DNA of 64,000 nt from NCBI GenBank assembly GCA_963920705.1, contig OY987234.1:5901851-5965850 (forward strand), given 5' to 3'. Numbering within the stretch: position 1 is the first letter of the stretch; each line of letters starts with the position of its first letter. The notes below the pieces were generated by a model. It worked only from the letters and a program-made list of their open reading frames with translations, had not been told where the DNA came from and did no database searches. Below are positions 1-12,207 of the stretch, in pieces. Source of the DNA: Odiellus spinosus. Taxonomy: Eukaryota; Arthropoda; Arachnida; Opiliones; Phalangiidae. The translations under genes and the position numbers were made by a program.

Positions 1-193
1 GCTCTCTTTTCGTAACACCTTTAGCGGTTCTTACTTAAAAAGCTTTTAGTCACTTTGGGAAGCTGGAAGCCCACGACGTTTACCTACTCATCTATATCCG
101 CTGATTGGGGCCTTTTACCAAGCAGCGCGCCTTTTAACGTTTCCAACCCTATATATACTCGGTTACGATCTAGTAAGGAACCTTATACGTGGT

Positions 194-597
194 GCCAAAA
201 GTCTATTACTTTTATTCCATAAAAGTAAACAACACCCAGTAGGTTAATACTATCAACAAAGTTCGAGGTAAATATACCGGCAGATTCTGATTCGAGACAC
301 TCTAGCGGCCGCAGTCGGTGTAAATAGTGAGCGGAGGAAGCGCTACTCTTTGGAGAAATTCCAGAGTGGGGAGGGAAGATAATATAACCAAGCGCGGCCC
401 GCCTAAATTCCGTCCCTCTCTCTCTCCAGACTCAAAATATCTAGGAACAGTCCAAATCACTCTAGCCAGACAGGGGTGATGACTCTTCTGGCCATTTTTA
501 AGTGATGGGCTATGACGTAAAACTGGACCTTTGCTGATAGTATTGAGCTATGGGCGGTGTTTACTTTTTTAGAATAACGTGGTAGACTTTTGATGGC
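194..597. repeat. Family A miniature inverted-repeat element, copy 1
   Basis: About 400 bp that recurs at 13441-13810 and, truncated, at 35963-36150. The two ends are imperfect inverted repeats: the left begins AAAAGTCTATTACTTTTATT and runs on into a CATAAAAGTAAACAAC stretch, and the right end carries the matching complement. The interior includes a shared GCGGCCGCAGTCGGTGTAAA stretch. It has no coding capacity. I could not fix a target-site duplication, so the superfamily is open. Confidence 0.6.
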
Positions 598-960
598 GCA
601 AAACTACTCTTTTTTAATATAAATTTCGCTTCCTTCCCGAGTTGCCTCCGAAAATATCCCTATAGATACCTTCTATATAAAACGTTCGACTAAATTCGAG
701 GCTCGTGACGTGCGACTCCTGATCTAATGAAACTCTTTCCTAAAGTTCGCGATGTGGTCGATGATACGGCGGATTAATACCCGATTTTAATATGTAGATG
801 TTATTGTGATCTACCGGGGGGGGGGGGTGCTAAGAAACATGGAACTTTTATTTTAGTAATGGGAAAGGGTTTTCAGCTTCTGTACAGAAATTGATCCAGA
901 TTTAATTAAATGAAGAATGCGATTAAAACCCTAGATTCCTTAGTGTAAATAACCAGCCTA
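598..960. other. Intergenic, no gene seen
   Basis: AT-rich sequence with a run of twelve G at 816-827. No reading frame, RNA gene or repeat family recognised. Confidence 0.5.
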
Positions 961-1143
961 ATACATTTGTTTATTATTCGAGCTTATAATTTTATCTCCG
1001 CATAATTCGTATTCGTTTTATACTCATCTTTTTATATAATTTGTGGTTTTATATTAACTTGAATAGTTTATCCGATATTAAAATATCTGAAAAAAGCCTG
1101 GTTATCTATGGATAAGTTATTCATTATCCGATTCCGAGCATTC
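961..1143. repeat. Family B repeat, 3' fragment
   Basis: Matches the right-hand part of the fuller copies at 11680-12207 and 20282-20773, including the shared TTATTCATTATCCGATTCCG close to the right end. The left half is absent. Confidence 0.55.
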
Positions 1144-4100
1144 GAGAAGCTCGAAATTTCTTAACCAAACTGTATTCGAAAGGTCACTGGGTTGATTGTA
1201 AAAATACTGTTCATACAAAATTAAGTTTCTTTGTAGAGAATCAATTGAGGAGTTAACGTCCACTCCAATCTATACGTTGTTTTCCACCGCGGGAACCAGA
1301 CGCGATCCTTGTTGATATGATAAAAACCCAATTGCGCGCTCTTCGCGACTGTCTGTAAACTGAGTATGTTCGTAAACGCGGTCGACGCTAGCTAGCTAGA
1401 TGTATAAACGAGCGAAAACGATAAAACAAAACAAGGTCGGGATAGGGGAGGGGGAATTCTAGTTGGGACGACGTAATTGGGAAGTAACAATCAAATAATT
1501 GTCGCCGAATGTTCCGAGTCTTTCCGATCCCAGAGGGATATACCGTCCGCTTCGCTAATCCACCCGCGGGATCTCCTCCGTCACTATACGTACCAGATCG
1601 AGCTAGAAAGAAAAGAAATTTTCTTCGACCTTTTCCTGTTTCTCTTAAAGGACTAGGGACGGGCTCGTTTCTCCAAAAGCTCGCCGCGCTCAAATTGGGG
1701 GGGGGGGGGAGGAGATTTTTGTAATCATGAAAATGAAATCGCCATTAGTTTGGCGTCCTTAGTAAACCACAGACAGCTATCGCTTGGTACCAGAGTTAAG
1801 CCTAATCATAGAATTTTGTTAGATTAACTAACCTAGACTTAAGTGTTGTGGGAGAAACGTAATTTCGTATATCTACGCGCGCTAAGCCGAAAATACAATA
1901 TAAAAACTACTTTAGTGGCGCTCGCTATCGGGGCTAATTACGTTTCCGAATTCAACTCGAAGGGTCACTCCGCCAAAAAAGTTTGACTAAAGGTTTAAAA
2001 TTTCTAATATACCGCGTTTAATAATAATGTTTATTTAGCGAATTGCTGGCGACCACTGAGGCAAAGCCTGTAATCTTCAGACGATTTAAGTGAGGTTTAC
2101 GTACCTCGGTCAAATCTGAATAAATTGAGCTAATTACGCCTCGTCTGAAGATGGTATTAGGGGTGCTCACCAGAAATAAATATCAGGTCGATGTGTTGTT
2201 CTATTACCGTATTATACTTGATGGAGAAATAATTCAAATCCCTTAACCCTTTAATTCGATCTTCGTCTCTCTTCGATTAGTCTTTTCTCCCGCCGCCACC
2301 ACCCCGCGCGACACTGGGTTTTATAATAAAGTCTAATCGCGTCAATTAGAGCTAACCCCTTCTCTTCCCCTACCCCCGTATAACCGTGACCCCGAGCCAT
2401 GTATAGCGTCAGTATCAAGCGAAATCGTTTAAAAGTAAGAGTCTGTCGCCCGCCATCCAACGCCCGCTCTAAGCGATTACCGGACGAACCATTTGTTTTC
2501 ATCTTCTTCGATCGCTGCTCTCTATTCTAGCGCTCGACGCGGCTTTCCGTCCAATTCCCCACATCACCTATTTAACATAAGGCGCCCGTCTCTTTTCCCT
2601 TTTCCTCATTCGATTCCGCTTAAAAGGGACTTTTTTTGAGTCCCCTTATCCTTTAGTTTCTTCCCTCCGACTCAACCCTCCCAGGATTCTCGGGAAATCG
2701 TCTTTTAAAGCTCTTGGCCTTTGCAGCCACGAATCGAATCGAGTATTAGGCCTAAATAGACGCGACAATGGGAATATTCAATATATCCTAGAAGGTATAT
2801 GGACCGTTTCGTATATCTTAAGAAATGGAATTTTCCTATTTTTGCCGCCTGATGGAAATTCAAACTGATCCCGTCTACGTTCGTGGTGTGATGTGGAGTA
2901 CAGTAGAAGGCTAATTCGCTTAATACTTTTTTATCCTTTTCTCTCTATTCTCTTAACATTTATTCATTCGCTCGACTTTCGCGAACATTTGTACTCCAAT
3001 TTAGTCTAAATCCAACTCGACAACGCGTGCGAATATAGGCCATCTTCGCCTCGAAGTTTAGATAGTTATGTAGGTGCTCACCAATAAGATTGAATGGATA
3101 TGTATTTACTAAATTGAAAGCTATAAGATTCCTATGGAATCTAAAACTAATTTAACAACCTTTTGCTCATTTTCGCTATAACATTCCTTCATTCGTTTCA
3201 TTTTCACGATCATACGGTATACGCTTTATGAAACCGATTTCTAGGAGAGAAACATCGTCATGCCAATCTAAGAATTCCGTACAAACTAGCCTGTAATACG
3301 TTTTGAGAATCAGTTGATTTTAAAACCCGAAGGAATCTTATAGTTAAAGGCGTTGAAATTTCGGCCTGAAACTTAACTAGATTGTTGGAGGTCGTAATAA
3401 ATTTTGGGGAAGTCTTTTTGGGGCTCGCTCGCGCCCCGTGTTTGAGTGGGAAGCGGGTTCACGCGTGGGGCGCCAACGGGGGGGAAGGTGGGCTAGCGCC
3501 CCGTTTTCCTAGCTCTCCTTTTATTCTCGGGGGAAATCAAAATTAAATTCTTCTCGCGATCTCCTCTTTTAAAACACGAATCGTATATAGGTAGATATCC
3601 CCTCCACTCCACGCCGCGCCTGTTCTCTCCTATCCCACCCCCTCCCTTCCTCCACGCACTATCTATCTCTTAGAGTTCTATACCACTTTGGATTCTTCCC
3701 TTCTAGCGTCTCTTCTAGTACGATTATTACGAACAATTCGCCAAAAGAAAAGTACTTTCAATATCAAAGGAATTTAGGGATAAAAAGGGACCCGTACCTC
3801 TACTAACACCCCTCCGCCCTCGCCCCTTTTGGACCCCCATCATCAGGCTTAAGGCTCGCTACCTCATAGTTCTATACTAGCGAATAATTTATTAGAAAAA
3901 TTGCCATCAGACTGATCTATATTTGCGTTACGTGTATTTCCGCTCCCGAGTTTTGAAGTTAGAACACGAGAGTGCAGCTGAATTATAATTGATTTTAAAA
4001 CGAGCCATAATTAATACTGAAAGTAGTGAGGCGGTGCGATACGCAACGGGGTTGTCTTTTGGGGATGAAAGTAGTCCAATTAGGTTTTAAATAATTTAAG

Positions 4101-4484
4101 AGATAATGAAGCTCGAGAACGAGGGCATTTTCCAAGGATTCCTTTTAAATATGGCTCTAATTCATTATGGAAAATACAAATAAGCGAATCTATGAAATTA
4201 GTTTTAAAGGATAAATTTAATCTAACGATGAACGCGAACGTGTATGTAGAGTTAACTTGCTCGCGTGACAGGATTACTCTTCTATTAAAGATACGTATAC
4301 TCGATAACGCGATTATCGTTCCATTTTCCAAACTGTAATAAGTAAATATTTAAAATGATTTAATTCATTACTTTAATACTTTGACGATAATTAAAAGAAA
4401 GTTACATTTTATTGTTGAACTTAAATATACCCTTTGACCAACATGTTTATAGTTGTTTAAATATTTACACAATTACCCGTTTAT
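1144..4484. other. Intergenic, no gene seen
   Basis: No supported gene. Visible structure: a perfect 12-bp inverted repeat (ATCTTCAGACGA at 2072-2083, complement at 2141-2152), pyrimidine-rich tracts around 2560-2700 and 3590-3670, and a short GC-rich patch around 3416-3510. The open frames here are short and have no recognisable motif. Confidence 0.5.
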
Positions 4485-4936
4485 TTGCGTAGTTTATATT
4501 TACGTAGTTTATTTATATATTTACGATATTTACGTAGTTTATTTATATATTTACGATATTTACGTAGTTTATTTATATATTTACGATATTTACGTAGTTT
4601 ATTTATATATTTACGATATTTACGTAGTTCATTTATATATTTACGATATTTACGTAGTTTATTTATATATTTACGATATTTACGTAGTTTATTTATATAT
4701 TTACGATATTTACGTAGTTTATTTATATATTTACGATATTTACGTAGTTTATTTATATATTTACGATATTTACGTAGTTTATTTATATATTTACGATATT
4801 TACGTAGTTTATTTATATATTTACGATATTTACGTAGTTTATTTATATATTTACGATATTTACGTAGTTTATTTATATATTTACGATATTTACGTAGTTT
4901 ATTTATATATTTACGATATTTACGTAGTTTATTTAT
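4485..4936. repeat. 30-bp minisatellite, 14 full units
   Basis: Fourteen tandem 30-bp units (4501-4920) with partial units on both sides; each unit is TACGTAGTTT followed by ATTTATATAT and TTACGATATT. I saw one substitution (a C near 4630). Because 30 is a multiple of 3 and the unit lacks stops in two frames, long low-complexity frames run through it; they have no other sign of coding. Confidence 0.95.
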
Positions 4937-5089
4937 TTATACATATTCGCAATTATTTAATTATATTTATACTAATTTATTTATCCATTTCATTTTTTGT
5001 AATTTAATTATAGATATTTCAATTTATTATTTTATTATCCATTTCAATATTTAGTTATTTAACATTATTTAACTAATGTAAAAATTTAG

Positions 5090-5150
<61 letters not shown>

Positions 5151-6687
5151 CAAAACTAGCTTTTTTACGATAGTTCAAAGTTTGGCTATCTTTCTTATAT
5201 CTTATAACTTAAATATAATAATAAATAATACCAGCAATAGAAATAGAAATACGAGAGTATTTGACTATCTTATAAGGTAGATTAGTTTTCTTTGACATGT
5301 CGAGAAAAAGCCCGGGAAGTATGTAAGGAGCCTTAAAGTAGACTGAATAAGACTTAGATAACGTACGTTAGCGGTCAAAAAGCATTTTATTTCCCGATGA
5401 CCTTCTTTTCTCGAATTTCTTGTATATAAGTTTTACTTTTCTTCTCAGTCGTACGTAATAGGATTTTTTATTTTTTCTTTCGCTTAAAACTAAAAAAAAC
5501 TCGTATGGAAAAGTCCTCGAAAATGGTTTTTTAGAAGAAAAAAATTACAAAATAAAGAAAATTCGCCTTAGAGTCGCGCAAAGTATATAATTTTGAGATT
5601 TCATCGCTCACGAGGCTCTAACTCGGACTCAACGCCTCCTAGAATCCCGTGGTAGCGTTGTAGCGTTGCTTCCTTCGCGGGCTTTGATCCTTATTGTTTG
5701 AGACTTTGAGATAAAACCCGAGAGCTTTAAAAATCCCAGTTTCGAGGATGGTCATCTTGCTTTTCTTTCCGAAACGAAATACTTTAAAAAACTAAAAACA
5801 GTATAACACCCGAGGAGAACATCTTGACCATTTTTTTAACCCGGTTTTGACACCGCGTAGATAGCGAAAATGGTGTTTTATCTGTGGCTCCACAGATAAA
5901 TCATGCTTCAAGTTTACAGCAAGGCATATTACGATTTGTATATGGTTCTGTAAGTTTTGTCATCAGAGCTTTCGCCCGAGGAGAGAGGAAAAATTATAAA
6001 ACTCTTAACGGTCGAGATATGGAATTCAAAATTTCCCTCTCTAGCGGTTGAGATTGGAACTAAGTAGGCGATACTAATATCGCGCTGTCTAAGCTTTTAC
6101 GTTGGTGAAAATGTATCGACGGAAAATGAATCTCCCCTCTCTCTCGCGAAACGAAGGAGCGTGTCTCGCCCGGCCGTCGCGATTTCGAGTCTGATTTACT
6201 CTAGAACGAATATACCGCGCCTGGCCGTCTTTCTGTACAAATAGTGCTTAAGTGAAACCATGAACTGAAAAAATCTGACTCGCTTCATCATCATCCGCAG
6301 TATGTAGTCTTATAAACTTGAAGGATGATTTACTTTTGGTGACTCTTATATTCCCTGTAATTACGAATTTCCTTTTTCAATTATTTTTTTCAATGATTTC
6401 TGGGCTCTGGTTTTAGAACGCCCGTGTTTGGTAGCGTAGAACTCAAACATTCTGTAGGTTAGGTTAGGAATGTTCTTGATTATCCGAAGATCGTAATAAA
6501 CCCTTTTTTCCCGAACCCTAAAAGAGAACTTTTCCAAAAAACCCACATTTAAATTAGTCTAATTTGGAAGGTTGATTAATTAGCGTCGTATCTTTAAGTG
6601 TTTTTTTAAATAGCTCGTTATTTAGTCTACAAAACGAGCCCGTAAATACAGTTTAGTATAGTAAGTCAAACTTGAGTTATATTTCTT
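4937..6687. other. Intergenic with a 53-T homopolymer
   Basis: No gene seen. Holds an uninterrupted run of 53 T (5094-5146), not preceded by any LINE or SINE I recognise, and a short TTAGG-type stretch (TAGGTTAGGTTAGG, 6455-6468). Confidence 0.5.
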
Positions 6688-6998
6688 AAAAACAAGTGAT
6701 ATTTTCCTTATCGATTCCTTATCGTTTAAATAGGATTAATCCACCAGAAACAAAAATTACAAACAAAACTAGAAATAAATTTAAAACTTACCAGGAAAAT
6801 AGGCTTATATTGGAGATCCTGGACTAGTGATCAATGGCATTGGTCGATGCTACTTGCATGGGGAGTTTAGGATCGTCACGAATAAAAGGTTCAAATTTAT
6901 TTCTAGTTTAAATTTGATTTTCTATTTTTTTACTGTTGCATTCTACAATGAGGAATCGATAAAAAAATCTTGTTTTTAGGTTGCATTCTCAATTAAAG
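6688..6998. repeat. Family C foldback element, degenerate copy
   Basis: Shares both arms with the better copy at 25529-25962: the left arm has TCCTTATCGTTTAAATAGG and ACTTACC-GGAAAATAGGCTTA, the right arm ends GGTTGCATTCTCAATTAAAG. The middle has diverged. Non-coding. Confidence 0.65.
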
Positions 6999-8300
6999 TT
7001 GATTATCTCGAGTTAGGGGATATTGTACAATGTTTTTAAAGCCGGAGTTGTTTAATTTCGTAGATTTAAAGGGATTGTGACGCGCTAATTTTAATTTATA
7101 ATCTTTTAACGCTGAATTAAACCTAAAAGCTTTATGTAGTTTAAAGGGCTTAGAATATATTCTAAACCTTCGGCAAAAATGATGACATATATCGTTTTAG
7201 TTAGGAAAAAAGTTTGAGAGAGTCGAGGATCGTTTAAAACCCGTTTTGTTCGATAATGACCTGTAGGGGTGTGTGACTTTCGTAGGGATTTGACCATCTT
7301 GTTTGTTTCGTACTGGATTTTGTATTGGTAATGTTCTTTATTTGGTATATATAGGCATCGCCAAACTCGAGGGATATCCCCCATGTCCCCTTTAGCTCGC
7401 TGTTCTCGTAACCTTCGGTGGCCTTTCTGTTTTTTGTTTGGAGAGTGGGTGGGATGTTGATTTGAAGGAAGGACCGATGGGACCACACGGCGCTCGTGGA
7501 AAGAAAGGGGTTTAGCGTTAAAGTCGAAAAGTCGGGTGTTAGAGGTCGAGTAAAAGGGTTTTCGGCGGCCGAGATAGTCAAAGAAAATAAAAATAACCCC
7601 TTACCGAACATCTATAATCAAAAACACTTGGAGAATTCGGTAAGCGCGAACCTTAGTATCCTCCTATTGTCATTCGCTCCAACTTCTAGTTTTTATTCGT
7701 CCTTTCTTAAGCTTTCGACTTATTGAAAATTCAAACTGATAAGTTCCCAATATTTGGGATCTTGTTTGTTTTCAACGCGTGTTGAAACAGGACTCTCTTT
7801 TGACTGTGAAAATGAGTTTCCACGAACTCCTCAAAAGCGAGGGAGTCGAAATATTTTACTTATTGAAACCTCTAAAGTTCTACGGTGACTCGAGCTAGGC
7901 CTTGGCTTGGCCGCGCGGCGTGGTGTATGGCTTTTTTCTCGTTTGTTTTTCGCCGTGGAAGGACGGGATATATAAAATAAAATCGACCAATCGGAAAAAC
8001 ACACTCGTACTACTTCGCTTTCGTATAGAGTTTAACGTCAAATATTCCTCCGCGTTAATATATCCGTAATGTTTTTTCCAACTGGATTCGCGAATGTATG
8101 TCAAAATCAACCTAAGATTGCAACAAATACGAAACTAGGCTTAATTTCTTTTCATTTTTAAAGGGAAGATGATGGTATGAATTCCAATTAAGTTAATTTT
8201 ATTAGATTATTAGCAAAATCCGGTTAAATTACGAAACATATCAGAATGTTCTTGATTTTTTTTGTAGAATTTTCTATATTTTTAGACTTTACCCGAATTT
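6999..8300. other. Intergenic, no gene seen
   Basis: Overlapping open frames of about 125 codons lie on the minus strand around 7106-7611, but they show no domain, signal or compositional change that would support a gene. Confidence 0.45.
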
Positions 8301-9952
8301 TCCAGAACTTTCCAGACCTTTCTAGAACTTTAAAGCACTTTCCAGACCTTTCTAGAACTTTAAAGCACTTTCCAGACCTTTCTAGAACTTTAAAGCACTT
8401 TCCAGACCTTTCTAGAACTTTAAAGCACTTTCCAGACCTTTCTAGAACTTTAAAGCACTTTCCAGACCTTTCTAGAACTTTAAAGCACTTTCCAGACCTT
8501 TCTAGAACTTTAAAGCACTTTCCAGACCTTTCTAGAACTTTAAAGCACTTTCCAGACCTTTCTAGAACTTTAAAGCACTTTCCAGACCTTTCTAGAACTT
8601 TAAAGCACTTTCCAGACCTTTCTAGAACTTTAAAGCACTTTCCAGACCTTTCTAGAACTTTAAAGCACTTTCCAGACCTTTCTAGAACTTTAAAGCACTT
8701 TCCAGACCTTTCTAGAACTTTAAAGCACTTTCCAGACCTTTCTAGAACTTTAAAGCACTTTCCAGACTTTTCTAGAACTTTAAAGCACTTTCCAGACCTT
8801 TCTAGAACTTTAAAGCACTTTCCAGACCTTTCTAGAACTTTAAAGCACTTTCCAGACCTTTCTAGAACTTTAAAGCACTTTCCAGACCTTTCTAGAACTT
8901 TAAAGCACTTTCCAGACCTTTCTAGAACTTTAAAGCACTTTCCAGACCTTTCTAGAACTTTAAAGCACTTTCCAGACCTTTCTAGAACTTTAAAGCACTT
9001 TCCAGACCTTTCTAGAACTTTAAAGCACTTTCCAGACCTTTCTAGAACTTTAAAGCACTTTCCAGACCTTTCTAGAACTTTAAAGCACTTTCCAGACCTT
9101 TCTAGAACTTTAAAGCACTTTCCAGACCTTTCTAGAACTTTAAAGCACTTTCCAGACCTTTCTAGAACTTTAAAGCACTTTCCAGACCTTTCTAGAACTT
9201 TAAAGCACTTTCCAGACCTTTCTAGAACTTTAAAGCACTTTCCAGACCTTTCTAGAACTTTAAAGCACTTTCCAGACCTTTCTAGAACTTTAAAGCACTT
9301 TCCAGACCTTTCTAGAACTTTAAAGCACTTTCCAGACCTTTCTAGAACTTTAAAGCACTTTCCAGACCTTTCTAGAACTTTAAAGCACTTTCCAGACCTT
9401 TCTAGAACTTTAAAGCACTTTCCAGACCTTTCTAGAACTTTAAAGCACTTTCCAGACCTTTCTAGAACTTTAAAGCACTTTCCAGACCTTTCTAGAACTT
9501 TAAAGCACTTTCCAGACCTTTCTAGAACTTTAAAGCACTTTCCAGACCTTTCTAGAACTTTAAAGCACTTTCCAGACCTTTCTAGAACTTTAAAGCACTT
9601 TCCAGACCTTTCTAGAACTTTAAAGCACTTTCCAGACCTTTCTAGAACTTTAAAGCACTTTCCAGACCTTTCTAGAACTTTAAAGCACTTTCCAGACCTT
9701 TCTAGAACTTTAAAGCACTTTCCAGACCTTTCTAGAACTTTAAAGGACTTTCCAGACCTTTCTAGAACTTTAAAGGACTTTCCAGACCTTTCTAGAACTT
9801 TAAAGCACTTTCCAGACCTTTCTAGAACTTTAAAGCACTTTCCAGACCTTTCTAGAACTTTAAAGCACTTTCCAGACCTTTCTAGAACTTTAAAGCACTT
9901 TCCAGACCTTTCTAGAACTTTAAAGCACTTTCCAGACCTTTCTAGAACTTTA
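8301..9952. repeat. 30-bp minisatellite, 54 full units, HSE-like
   Basis: Fifty-four tandem 30-bp units from 8311 to 9930 plus partial ends; each unit is TCCAGACCTT-TCTAGAACTT-TAAAGCACTT. I saw only three substitutions in 1620 bp (8768, 9746, 9776). Read in 5-bp blocks each unit gives TTTCC AGACC TTTCT AGAAC TTTAA, that is alternating nTTCn/nGAAn with three perfect and two one-off blocks, like an extended heat-shock element. A 600-codon open frame crosses the array (10-residue repeat) because 30 is divisible by 3; I do not regard it as a gene. Confidence 0.95.
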
Positions 9953-10447
9953 TCGAGACGAACTGTGAAATTTCAAATTTATACTACACCCGCAACTTTG
10001 AAGCATTTTATAAGAATTCACGACCAATCAACGCGGTATCTTTATTAGAAACTCCGCTAAGCACTTATCAACATATTAACTCTCCGTTTTAATTTGAATT
10101 GTTCAAATAAATTATTTCCTTTTCGTTTCACCCTACCTTTATAAAACAAGGACCTTAGCTAAGAAAGACTGAGTTAAGATTCCGCGCTTTTTGAAAGCCT
10201 CGGCTGAATCGGAATGGGAAATGCTAGAAAAAATAAAAATGAAGAAAACCTTCATGGGCTTCGTAGCTAGAGAGAAAATTGAAAGAACCGGCGACGACGA
10301 GTAAGATGGAAAGGTTTTTGCGGCTTCAAAATACGCCAGTCAACCCCTGACTCCACCCCCCCCCCACCCGCACTGCCCTTCGATGGCTACTTTTTTTCAA
10401 CAAACACACGCGAAAAAAATAAAGAGATCCCAAACTCCTCGCCTCGA
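9953..10447. other. Intergenic, no gene seen
   Basis: Unique sequence between the minisatellite and the family-D palindrome, with a C-rich run near 10355. Nothing recognised. Confidence 0.5.
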
Positions 10448-10929
10448 CTTCAAGGGATACTTGGAGCTAAAAATGGAACAGCTTTTGAATTTATTTTTTC
10501 CAGAAACGTATTCGAGAATTTTCAAAGCCATTAGACACGATTTTAGTATTTAAATCAACTTCGAAAAATCAACTTCTAAAGTTTGGTAAAGTTTGAATAA
10601 AAGTAAATATAAATTCGGGCCAATCGTATTATTTCAGATCTCAACAGCGCTTGTGACTTAACTTGAAAAAATAGGCCGGCGTTTAATGCCAAGGTCTTAG
10701 ACATCAAACGCCGGTCTATACTTTCCATGTTAAGACATTACAAGCACTGTTGAAGGCTGAAACAATTTAATTGGCCCAAATTTATAAATTTTACCAAAGT
10801 TTACAAATTAATTTAAACACCAAAAACGTGTCTAATAATTGTTAGACAATTCTCGAATTTATTATTTTGGCATCCGGTGATTCCGAAAATAAATTCAAAG
10901 GATGTTTTAGCTTGAAGTTTCCCTTTAAA
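10448..10929. repeat. Family D foldback element, near-complete palindrome
   Basis: A roughly 480-bp palindrome whose arms pair along most of their length. The centre (about 10671-10720) has inverted GCCGGCGTTTAATG and CATCAAACGCCGG; outer arms share TTTGGTAAAGTTTGAAT-type sequence with its complement near 10790. The right end is AAGTTTCCCTTTAA and the related copy at 60573 starts TTAAAGGGAAC, suggesting TTAA targets and AGGGAA termini. No coding sequence. Confidence 0.75.
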
Positions 10930-11679
10930 CCAGCGTCCAATTTCATCGACCTCGACCTCTTTGCATTCTACATTTTTCAACTTTGACTTTTTGTTCCAAA
11001 GACCTTTCAGAGATGAAAACCGCAACTATTCCATTCTCGAAGTTAGAAAAGTAATCACATTTTTCGGGATTAAGTTTCAAAGTTTTAATCTAAACTGAAT
11101 TAAAATCATTTTATCTCCGTATATATTAAGCCGAGAAAGATGGAATGCCCTTAATGAGAATTTAAATTAATTAATGGCATTATATTTTAATATTATTAAA
11201 TTATAAACAGAATTTTATACCGTCCCGAATAATAAATACTCCATTGCTGATTAAAAACGGCAATTAAAATGGATTTAAACTCGCCCTAGTTTATTTTAAT
11301 TTATTATTAATATAATTCAAATTGAACTTAATTGATTATCATTAAGAATTCCGTAATTTTCTCCAGTTCACAATTAAGTAGTATATTTAATCTAATTGAA
11401 CGGAAATATGATATACTTTATAATTTAGAAGTTTAAACTAAGCCGAGCCTATATCTTTTTTCATTAATTATACAATTCTTAATTATATATTATTAATTTA
11501 ATTTAAGTAAACTATAGTTGGAAAGCGTATTTAATCACGATTAAAATGTTCAAAGATCGAAAGGAATTAAAAAATCCATTTACGCCTGTAGGTACATGTC
11601 AGCCCGTTCACTTCGGTGTTTTTAGCAAAGCCAACATTCAGGCGAAGGTTAATGCCGCGCGGTAAAATGCCCCAAACTT
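10930..11679. other. Intergenic, no gene seen
   Basis: Very AT-rich, with many TTAATT/AATTAA words and no supported frame or repeat family. Confidence 0.5.
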
Positions 11680-12207
11680 CGAGCTCCGACTAGCTCTCTG
11701 AATTCTAGTAACATTTGTTAATTGAATAAGACCATCGTGAATGTCAATCGGATAGTATCCGTTCGTGAAAAACATTTCTTATTCGAGTTATCTGAATTTA
11801 ACAGCGAACTTTTTATTCCTATTTAATTGTTATAGGAAATGGATAAGTTATACGAGTTATTCATTCGCCGATAAGGAACATTTGAAACCCGAGTTTCTTC
11901 GCGGATTTTAACACGGATTGATATCTCTAAGCTAGAATGTTGTAATTTAGTCGCTGTTCCTTTCAATTTAGATTAAAATATAATTATTATATTTCATTTT
12001 ACACGGAGTTTTAGAAACGTCTAATTTTATGTTCGCGTGATCCGTTCGAATAAACGCGTAATATGTTTATTAATCGAGCTTAAATTTTATCTCCGGATAA
12101 TTCGTATCCATTTGATACTCGTCTCTTTCCATAATTTGTGGTTTTATCCTAATTATCAATGGAGATCCTAAGTTATTCATTATCCGATTCCGAGCTCTAT
12201 AGCTCCG
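11680..12207. repeat. Family B repeat, copy 2
   Basis: About 500 bp closely matching 20282-20773: shared AAGACCATCGTGAATGTCAA, CGATAAGGAACATTTGAAA-type middle and TTATTCATTATCCGATTCCG right end. Ends carry a short inverted GAGCTC-containing motif. Non-coding; superfamily unresolved. Confidence 0.65.

Noticed and set aside
4453..5054. Two overlapping 180-190-codon frames rich in Y, I, L
   Set aside because: Both lie on the AT-rich 30-bp minisatellite; simultaneous openness in two frames is a repeat effect.
8246..10048. 600-codon open frame with a 10-residue repeat
   Set aside because: It is the minisatellite read in the one frame without stops; unit length divisible by 3 explains its length. 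No unique domain on either side.
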